A stretch of 64,000 nucleotides of DNA from Bolinopsis microptera. Lineage: Eukaryota > Ctenophora > Tentaculata > Lobata > Bolinopsidae. Under the pieces are notes generated by a model. That model made no database searches and was not told the DNA's origin. It saw nothing but the letters and a program-made list of their open reading frames with translations. The DNA lies in NCBI RefSeq assembly GCF_026151205.1, contig NC_087073.1, forward strand, positions 9,190,411 to 9,254,410, given 5' to 3'. Shown in pieces: positions 57,290-64,000 of the stretch (the first letter of the stretch is position 1; each line of letters opens with the position of its first letter). Made by a program: the position numbers and the translations under genes.

Positions 57290-57780
57290 TAAGGACGCGA
57301 CTCTAGTTCGACAACATGATAACGGAACAATAACTCCGTCAGGAGATGAGGGGCTGTTGTATGTTACAATCGTCAGCCAACAAACTGGAGAGGAGAAGAC
57401 AGGGACAGTATGTGGCAGTAATTATTTAAACACGCAGACAGTTCGTCTATTCTGTCAGAACATTGGATACACTGTTAAAGAGGGAAATTTTGGGAGTAGA
57501 ACGAGCTACAAATTTGTTTCCAAGTAAGTTTTTAGTTAAGTTACTATGATTATCAGAAATTTGAGGAAAGCTTGAACGATTTGATTTTGAAATGCATCAA
57601 GTCTGAAAGATTTACTTAATCAATGTTACAGGAGTTGGTTAGATTTGAACGATGTACCTATTGTAATGTTTTTTGTGGAGTGTGCCAAAGGTGATAAGAA
57701 CATCTCGGACTGTAGGGCTAGCTTCAGAAATGTCTTCAAATCATGTGATCACAGTTATGATATCTGGCTGCAATGCAAAG
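57290..57780 (+). pseudogene. receptor copy C: SRCR exons only
   Basis: Exons 57290-57533 and 57632-57780 match the two SRCR exons of copies A and B, with open frames and intact GT/AG sites. The upstream signal-peptide exon is deleted. About 35 bp after the second exon, similarity ends at a 111-bp MITE. No LDLa or GPCR sequence follows. Confidence 0.82.
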
Positions 57781-57815
57781 GTACATCGTAGTATTATTCA
57801 TGACAGACATTGGCG

Positions 57816-57926
57816 TTGACCATTGTTAATGGTCTGGCCCGGCGCGCGCTACTTCGTAGCACTTGCGTTCGAGAAGAAAGCGGCGCGCGCTACTTCGAAG
57901 AAATTTAGACGAGTAACATCTGTCAA
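57816..57926. mobile_element. 111-bp MITE, copy 2 of the TTGACCATTG family, 9-bp target duplication
   Basis: The ends match copies at 29418 and 59496. ACATTGGCG flanks it exactly (57807-57815, 57927-57935). A 9-bp duplication is characteristic of Mutator-like elements. Confidence 0.88.
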
Positions 57927-57939
57927 ACATTGGCGCCGC

Positions 57940-58905
57940 CGGTCATTATTATTGATACATGTTTCGTATCCTTCGGCGGCGCGCGCTTCGCGCGCGAAAA
58001 GTGGCATGCAACGTATGTCAACATTATTATAACGGCCAAAATATCGAGACTTTGTCCGCAAAATTTTAGAAATCTCGTTTTTACCAACTGCAATTACAAT
58101 TATTTTAAAGTCAAAGAAATTGTAATCCTGGACCATGTCTCTAAATAATACTAATAGCGACAAAACTAATAGTAATATAGCAATATGAAATTCGGCCGGT
58201 ATCCTGCAATTTGTTTTTAAATCGGGCTTTATAAGGTTAGTTATAGAACTGCTGACCTAACGAGTGCCGAAGGCACGAGTTTTGTCAGCAGTTTTATAAT
58301 TTACTTACAGCACGGCTTAAGATCACGGTGATACTTACCGTTTGCGACCAAAAATTTGAAATTTGGAGTTAATTAAGAGGTCGAAAATACCGAAAAACTG
58401 ATTTTTCGCACCTTCAAAAGTGTTCATTGTCCAATGAGAGGCCTTCCATCTGACAGGTAGCGTGCAGGACATCTGGGTATCACGTGGCGATTTCTTAACA
58501 TATTAATGGATGCGTGGTGTTGTTCATGTGACCTCCGTTATAAACTTACTGTATTTTCATAAGTATCAATGACAGGCGAGGGTAGGAGTAATTACCCGCT
58601 GAGTCAAAACCCGGATTAGGCGAGCAATTCTATTCGGAATGCCCTCACGTATCCAATAGTATGCTTAAAAGATAGTAATTCTTAATCAATAATCAATAGA
58701 AATTAACCCTTAACACCATGCACCACACCAGCCTATCATATTATATTTGTGAACATGCATTACATTGTCGTATGAAAGTATGAACTCTCTCTACAGTCCA
58801 AACAGACCGTTTGAGCACTCCCTCCCCTAATAAGTTTATAGTATTATATGACCATGTAATATATACGCCATGTAATATATACGCTACATAATATTATAGT
58901 ATTAT
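57940..58905. other. gene-free region with GC-rich palindromes
   Basis: A CGGCGGCGCGCGCTTCGCGCGCG palindrome block, shorter in its core (GCGCGCTTCGCGCGC), lies at about 57975-57998. A hairpin with arms AACTGCTGAC/GTCAGCAGTT and inner GTGCC/GGCAC lies at 58247-58293. No coding exon was recognised in the rest. Confidence 0.5.
58247..58293. repeat. imperfect hairpin with 10-bp perfect outer arms
   Basis: AACTGCTGAC at 58247-58256 pairs with GTCAGCAGTT. An inner GTGCC pairs with GGCAC around a GAA loop. A TTATA/TATAA continuation adds outer pairing. It could be a tiny MITE or an RNA hairpin; no function is assigned. Confidence 0.55.
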
Positions 58906-58908
58906 GCA

Positions 58909-58931
58909 GAGAGAGAGAGAGAGAGAGAGCT
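58909..58931. repeat. (GA)n microsatellite
   Basis: About ten pure GA units. Confidence 0.9.
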
Positions 58932-59127
58932 AGCCCCGTAACTCTTGCCGTTCTTCTCAAGCCATTTTATGTAACATATTTTGTGGTACAAAACCATCAA
59001 TTAAACCACTTACCACCGGCCGATTTTTATAAAATTTGCTTATTGGCTTCGTCAGAGTTTTGTCGGCACTATACCGAAAAAACCAGTCCCGTAACTATTA
59101 CCGTTTTTTTTGTATAACCGTTCGGAA

Positions 59128-59130
<3 letters not shown>

Positions 59131-59175
<45 letters not shown>
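59131..59175. repeat. (AC)n microsatellite
   Basis: About 22 pure AC units immediately before the left target duplication of the 2 kb TIR element. Confidence 0.95.
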
Positions 59176-59176
<1 letters not shown>

Positions 59177-59495
59177 TCTGGTGTTATTAAGCTAAGATGG
59201 CAAGTACGTACGGTACGTACCTTTAAATTAGCTGTACGGTACGTACTTAATAAAGTAGGCTGAAAGGTACGAATCCAGTTGATAGCAATGGAAACAAAAA
59301 CTAGACGGTACGTGCGCAGAATGCAGATTAATCCAGAAGTAGAAGAATTGGAACCTTCGCGCGAAATTCTCAAACTTTTTTCTGCTTAAACAGTTGGCCC
59401 AAATAGTATTCATTCAGTGTTTTAAGTTCTTCGTCAATTTGTGAGACCAATTTTAGAGATTACAAGTATATTATGGACAAGCGTAGATTAAGGTT

Positions 59496-59606
59496 TTGAC
59501 CATTGTTAATGATCTGGCCCGGCGCGCGCTACTTCGTAGCTCTTGCCATCGAGAAGAAAGCGGCGCGCGCTACTTCGAAGAAATTTAGACGAGTAACATC
59601 CGTCAA
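59496..59606. mobile_element. 111-bp MITE, copy 3 of the TTGACCATTG family, 9-bp target duplication
   Basis: ATTAAGGTT flanks it at 59487-59495 and 59607-59615. Length is identical to copy 2. It is nested in the 2 kb TIR element. Confidence 0.9.
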
Positions 59607-59865
59607 ATTAAGGTTGCGACCTGAGCTAGCTGAAAAGCTGGTGTTCGATACTGCAACAAAAGGATGAAGCTTTGAGTATAACGATAATTACAAGTAGTAG
59701 TAGTGTAGTACCGGTTAAGAGCGATCCGGTACACAAATTTTCCTCTTAAATCTCTTATTGTTTTAACGTATGTAATGTGCAGTTTTTGTTACGTGTTGAT
59801 AATCTAGCTCTCTTATCTCTATTTTATCGCTACATTATAACTGCCATTGTGCGGGTACTGTGTTT

Positions 59866-61007
59866 TTACTTTATACAAGTACAAGTACACGATGGATGAT
59901 GATGAAATGGATATTCTTCAAAGATTGTCAAATTACTCTTCCTACATTACCGATAACCATCAGGTCTATAACTCTTGGGTTACTAAACTCTCGGAAGCTA
60001 TGGGCTGTGTCCATGAAAATTAGTTTTCAGCTGAAACGTTCAAAAAGCCAGTGAAGGCAGTTTTAGTCAAACATTTGTATAATGCGTATCGGACTACCAG
60101 TGATCATGTAGAAACGTTTCTGGATATCAAGAAAGATATGGAGGAGTTGAAGAGCGAGCTTATCCGATCGCAAAGTACTGTTATCAAGCTGCAGGCTGAA
60201 CTTCTGGAAAGCAAATCGAAGCAATTGGAATCCGTGCACTCCACCGTCAAGACCACCGTCCAGGACACTGTTCAAGCTGGGATAATCACATTCAGTCAAG
60301 CTGTTTCGAAAGCCGCACCTGTACTCACAGAAGAGAGCTTGAAAAAGGTTGTACAGAATGTTATATCAGAAGAGGATCGAACTAAGAATGTGTTAATATT
60401 TGGTTTCGAGGAGACTAGTGAAGAGAATCTGAATCATGAAGTTGGCGAGATGTTTCAGCAAATTGAAGAAAAGCCACACTTCGAAGCTGTCCGGGTTGGG
60501 AAGAAGTCAGCTGAAAAGATTAGACCAGTTAAAGTTTCCTTTGAAAACTCAAGTACAGTCCATCAGATATTAGTGAAAGCCAAAGAACTGAGACTGATTT
60601 CACGTCATAAAACTGTTTTCATTTCTCCGGACCGATCACCTGAGGAACGAACTATCCATCAGCAGTTGGTCTTAGAGATGAAACAGATCGCCAAAGAAGA
60701 CACAGATAAACATTATTATATCAGAAGTGGTAAAATTTGTTGTAAGGACAAGATAGTGGAGTGAACGATTTATAATAATGTTTAATGATATACATCCTTA
60801 AGTTGTTTTTTTACCGTTGCTATGCTAACTTTTAATGTCAATAAGTAATTTAGTTTTGGATTTTTATATCATACTCATTAACTGAATATCTTAGTTTGGG
60901 GTATATTCATAGGCCACCCGCTTTGACATCGGCAATCTTTATTTTTATTTGGATTGTTGATATAAGCGGGATAAAAATGCTTTATTTCATTTCATTTCAT
61001 TTCAACC
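59866..61007 (+). mobile_element. ORF1-only non-LTR retroelement (half-LINE)
   Basis: A single ORF is followed by a ~240-bp 3' UTR and a TTTATTTCATTTCATTTC tail. The 3' end (CCGCTTTGACATC at 60918, AAGCGGGATAAAAATG at 60964) matches the 3' end of the LINE at 46641-46728, yet no endonuclease or reverse transcriptase is present. ACTGTGTTT at 59857-59865 and 61008-61016 is a possible target duplication. Boundaries are tentative, particularly the 5' end. Confidence 0.7.
59892..60764 (+). CDS. ORF1p-like coiled-coil RNA-binding protein with one internal TAG
   Basis: The frame from ATG 59892 reads MDDDEMDILQRLSNYSSYIT and meets a TAG at 60021-60023, then stays open to TGA 60762-60764. The 237-residue open part has a coiled coil (KKDMEELKSELIRSQSTVIK) and a domain with KNVLIFGFEE, AVRVGKK, RPVKVSF and FISPDRSPEERT. 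This resembles the RRM-plus-C-terminal-domain ORF1p of L1-like and other invertebrate LINEs and differs from the zinc-knuckle ORF1 at 50417. The TAG makes this copy probably defective. Confidence 0.75.
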
Positions 61008-61548
61008 ACTGTGTTTATTTTCGACTTCTATTTCAAAACTTATGATGATAATACTAATCAAAAATTGCAAGTAATTCACTGAAGTTAATTCTAAAAATTT
61101 GAAAAAAAATTGTACCTTACAGTGCCTGTACGGTACGTAACTTTAAAAGTAGCTGTACCGTACGTACTTAATAATATAAAGCCCTGTACCGTACGTACTT
61201 GCCATCTAAGTTATTAAGTTGATTGGAACTTGTTGTTGCATGCTGAGCTGAAACTGGGAAGGATAAAACAATAATTACTATTAGGTACATGATTGACCAT
61301 TGTTAATGGTCTTAGGTAGTGCGTCATCGACAGTGAGCCGCGCGAGCCGACTGTAGGATGGTTTTTTAGCGCTAATTTTGGCCAGCACAATTTTCTTCAA
61401 ACAAATAGATATTGAGTAAATGAGTATCCTTCCCGACCTCCGTTTGCAACAAAAATTGGTAAGCTTACTCATAGACTTACAAGAGAAGTGTCCAAAAAAT
61501 TTAAAGTATATCCAACCATTAAACATTATGTTACAGCTAAAAGTTGAT

Positions 61549-61663
61549 TGACGATGTCCAATGTCAATCCGTCGAGATCGTTGCTCTGCGAAGCAGAGCA
61601 ACGATCGACGCGAAGCAAGAATGCTAGTTTGCGCGGCGCGTCGAAGCAGCGAAGTCCCCAAAG
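61549..61663. repeat. dispersed short repeat, ATCGTTGCTCTGC family, copy 2
   Basis: It carries GATTGACGATGTCCAATGTC, then a GAGATCGTTGCTCTGC hairpin and GTTTGCGCGGCGCGTCGAAG. Close to the copies at 28446 and 62210. Confidence 0.7.
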
Positions 61664-61766
61664 CTAAAAGCAGTGTATTTTGCCCCATTTTGATCACTAT
61701 ATCAACTCCGATATCCACCAAATTTTTCGGACAGTTGTGAAAGCCCTATTGGAAGGTCGTCGCCAA

Positions 61767-62096
61767 CCCAGAAAACCTTACCGCCTGCTGGGCTTGCTAG
61801 AGGTGATAGATTTTCAACAGCACGTTTGGCGTCGCGCGTCACATCGAGTTTACCTTTCACACGCTGCATTTAGTTTAGTAGTCATGACAACGACATGACT
61901 TTGCAAAGTTTAAAAGCTGCGATCTTTTATTTAGCCAAAAATCAAACTTTTCGCTTTAATTCAGAATCTAAGTTGTCCCAAATTGTGCTCCTGGGGAGCC
62001 TCCTTTAAATTTACGAGACGGACATTTTGTTAAAAACCGGAAGGTTCTATCTATTTTACTTCTGGAGATATTCCCCGGCCGGTAGGGTTTGCTGGG
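61767..62096. mobile_element. CCCAG...CTGGG MITE, copy 3 (330 bp)
   Basis: Full-length form of the family also at 30075 and 30681, with inverted ends CCCAGAAAACCTTACCG and CGGTAGGGTTTGCTGGG. It contains the 61-bp segment missing from copy 1. Confidence 0.85.
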
Positions 62097-62209
62097 TAAT
62101 AAAAATAGAGCAAAAGACTTTGCTTTGAGCTGTAACATATAATGTTTAATGATTGGATATGCCCCAACTTTTTCGAAACGTTTTTTGTAAATCTATCACA
62201 TATCAGTAA

Positions 62210-62310
62210 GTTGATTGACGATGTCCAATGTCAACCTTTCCAGATCGTTGCTCTGCGAAGCAAGAATGCTAGTTTGCGCGGCGCATCGAAGCGCGCAGCG
62301 AAGTCCTCCC
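62210..62310. repeat. dispersed short repeat, ATCGTTGCTCTGC family, copy 3
   Basis: It starts TTGATTGACGATGTCCAATG, as in copy 2, but lacks the second hairpin arm. Confidence 0.7.
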
Positions 62311-62354
62311 ACAATGGAAAATATTGACCATTTTGCAGATTTTAATCTTGCATC

Positions 62355-63197
62355 GATTATCACGCGTTTATCGCGGGTCCGGGACTCTAGGGCGTAAGAC
62401 TCTAGGGCGTGAGACTTTAGGGCGGCGCCCTAACCCTAACCATCACCCTAACCCTAACCCTAACCCTAACCCTAAGTAGGGGGTGCACGATAAAAATAAA
62501 CTTGCTCGGATTTTCAAAATTTGTGTACCATTGTTTCCTAGAGACTGTGAGAATTTTCACAGTACCAAATTTGTTATACTTTTTTGGAATGATCAGTGAG
62601 TTTCGCCTAGGTGCCATATTTGATGGTGCGCGGCTTTTGGAGCAAAATTAGGTGTAAAAGTCGCGTAATTTGACGAAATTCGTTGATTTTTGTCGTATTA
62701 TTTTATCATATCTTCGGTTCCTGAACATGAATCATGCTGAAAATTTGTCAGAACCTTCCTATCATACTTAACTACCGAACCTTATTTAGTTGGGAGAGAT
62801 TGGCCTTGATTAAGAGGTCTAAAAATGACAAAATAGGTATAAATCCGTTGATAACTCAAATTCTGACCATCGAAATTGCTCAAACTAAATTAGGTTCAGT
62901 AGAACATAAGTGTTTACGTACGCTGACCAAATTTCAACTAAATTGTTGTATGGGAAGTATTATAACTTTTTGATTGTTTCCGAAATAATGTGCTGGCCGA
63001 AATAAGAGCTAAAAAACTATTCAATGGTCAGCGCGCGCGTCTTACAGTCGATGGCGCACTGCCTACCCTAAGACCCTAGAGTCTTACGCCCTAGACTCTA
63101 GAGTCTTACGCCCTAGAGTCCGGACCCCGTTTATCGCATGCGAGACGATTATCGCACGATTATCACGGTACTTGACGATAAACGCGTGATTATCGCA
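62355..63197. repeat. large inverted repeat enclosing telomere-like and dispersed repeats
   Basis: The left arm has GATTATCACGCGTTTATCGC, then GGTCCGGGACTCTAGGGCG and TAAGACTCTAGGGCG. The right arm (63060-63197) carries the inverted complements CGCCCTAGAGTCCGGACCCC and CGATAAACGCGTGATTATCG. The interior holds the telomere-like run and the repeat shared with 29568. It looks like a foldback element or a palindromic duplication. Confidence 0.7.
62428..62475. repeat. interstitial telomere-like repeat (CCCTAA)n
   Basis: About eight units of CCCTAA with one CCATCA interruption, i.e. TTAGGG on the minus strand. TTAGGG is the standard metazoan telomere unit. Neighbouring TAGGGCG variants precede it. 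Being internal and flanked by inverted arms, it is interstitial rather than a chromosome end. Confidence 0.9.
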
Positions 63198-63345
63198 GGA
63201 TCGTCTTGTTATCGCACGATAATTGTGATGTCGTACTGTTATCGCACGATAATTGTGATGTCGTACTGTTATCGCACGATAATTGTTATGTCGCACTGAT
63301 ATCGCACGATAATTGTGATTTAATTTCGGACTATGATCGCACGAT
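63190..63345. repeat. 30-bp tandem repeat GTTATCGCACGATAATTGTG...
   Basis: Three near-perfect units (63209-63299) and flanking degenerate ones, each centred on the palindromic TTATCGCACGATAA. The open frames across it on both strands are repeat artefacts. Confidence 0.85.
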
Positions 63346-63399
63346 GATCGAGAACATATCAAAAATAGATTTTACTAAGTTACTACAGTTGACTTGATA

Positions 63400-64000
63400 A
63401 TGTACATGGTATGAATTCTGATCTATTTGAATTCAGAATTAGAAAGATGGTGCATTTGGGTATTCATACTTTGTGATAACAAGAATATAATGATCGCTGT
63501 AATTTAGATACAATAATTGGCACACCGCACCTAGCTACCTAACGTTTACTGATACCAGGTCATAAATACCTATTAAAATTCTTTTTCTTCTATGGTGATA
63601 TTTCACATGATGCATGTACTGTAAGCCTCATATATATTACGATTAACAGTGACACTCTAATTGGTAATGACCATCATAATCAATAATGTTATCATGGTTT
63701 ACTCACGCAAAGAACAGGACTGATGCACGTATTCCGATTTATTTCATATTATCATCGAAATCATAAATATTTCATAACTTCAGTTAAGGCCCCTTCCAGC
63801 CATTGCCACCTGCCACCTAATTTGGCAGGTTTTACATTAAGACTGATAATCAATTTGAAGTCTTAAAATGATTCCTGCAAAATTAACCGAAAACCTGCCT
63901 ATTTATCGTATTCGTGCAGAGATTTATCTCACGTAATTATTTAATCGAGTTGTTGATTTATAGAAAAGCCTGCAAAATTAACACAAAACCTGCCTCACCT
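63400..64000. other. AT-rich end of window, no gene recognised
   Basis: A short direct repeat, CCTGCAAAATTAAC followed by AAAACCTGCCT, occurs at about 63874 and 63969. An ACCTGCCACC/GGCAGGTTTTA pair sits at 63808-63835. No coding segment was seen. Confidence 0.45.

Larger units (their letters stand above)
59192..61210. mobile_element. 2.0 kb TIR element with 8-bp target duplication and nested insertions
   Basis: The left end CTAAGATGGCAAGTACGTAC and the right end (reverse strand) CTTAGATGGCAAGTACGTAC are inverted repeats. Both are followed by GGTAC-rich subterminal repeats (59210-59275, 61125-61195). TTATTAAG flanks both sides (59184-59191, 61211-61218); eight bases is the hAT hallmark. It contains a 111-bp MITE (59496) and an ORF1-only retroelement (about 59866-61007). 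The remaining ~0.77 kb has no transposase. Confidence 0.78.

Noticed and set aside
63190-63345. CRISPR-like array
   Set aside because: The units are contiguous 30-bp tandem repeats without unique spacers, in an animal genome.
63084-63397. Repetitive frames (NYRAITVRHH)n and (LLSHDNCDVV)n
   Set aside because: Artefacts of the 30-bp tandem repeat, which contains no stop codon in these frames.

Overview
The window is nuclear DNA from an AT-rich, intron-bearing animal. The evidence is spliced genes with GT/AG introns, several metazoan gene families (an ATF2-type bZIP factor, the cilium assembly factor DNAAF4, the secreted C16orf89/DUF4735 family, RAB21, and receptors joining SRCR, LDLa and seven-helix domains), TTAGGG-type repeats, and many LINEs and MITEs. 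I lean towards a non-vertebrate animal, perhaps a cnidarian, but nothing here fixes the phylum.

Layout. (1) 1-31 kb is the conserved-gene half. A CRE-containing promoter precedes an ATF2-like gene (2.4-5.6 kb, +). DNAAF4 follows (10.4-15.1 kb, +, eight exons), then a previously unlisted two-exon small secreted peptide gene (16.36-16.74 kb, -) with a TATA box, then a C16orf89-like gene (17.5-20.6 kb, +, seven exons). RAB21 (25.5-21.4 kb, -, seven exons), HMG-CoA lyase (-) and a DHRS4-like reductase (-) form a same-strand series. The last two have no introns in their coding regions. (2) 31-58 kb is a recent tandem duplication. The unit carries a transporter (MFS-like) 3' fragment and a gene for SRCR + LDLa repeats + an LGR/relaxin-receptor-like rhodopsin GPCR + a C-terminal 48-residue repeat. 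Copy A (32.5-38.0 kb) has frame lesions. Copy B (43.3-53.9 kb) is split by a 5.2 kb CR1/Jockey-like LINE. Copy C (57.3-57.8 kb) retains only the SRCR exons. A 5'-truncated RNase H-bearing LINE and a frameshifted class A GPCR pseudogene lie between A and B. (3) 57.8-64 kb is repeat-dense. It holds a 2 kb TIR element with an 8-bp target duplication that contains an ORF1-only retroelement and a 111-bp MITE, plus interstitial telomere-like repeats inside a large inverted repeat.

The most interesting items are: the small secreted peptide gene; two non-LTR elements with unrelated ORF1 proteins but a shared 3' hairpin and (CATTT)n tail, one of which has no reverse transcriptase; a near-pure 500-bp (GACAAA)n expansion kept in frame inside LINE ORF2; and the SRCR-LDLa-GPCR paralogues broken in different places. 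Exon boundaries were derived by hand from splice signals, phase continuity and family knowledge. No alignment or database search was run.
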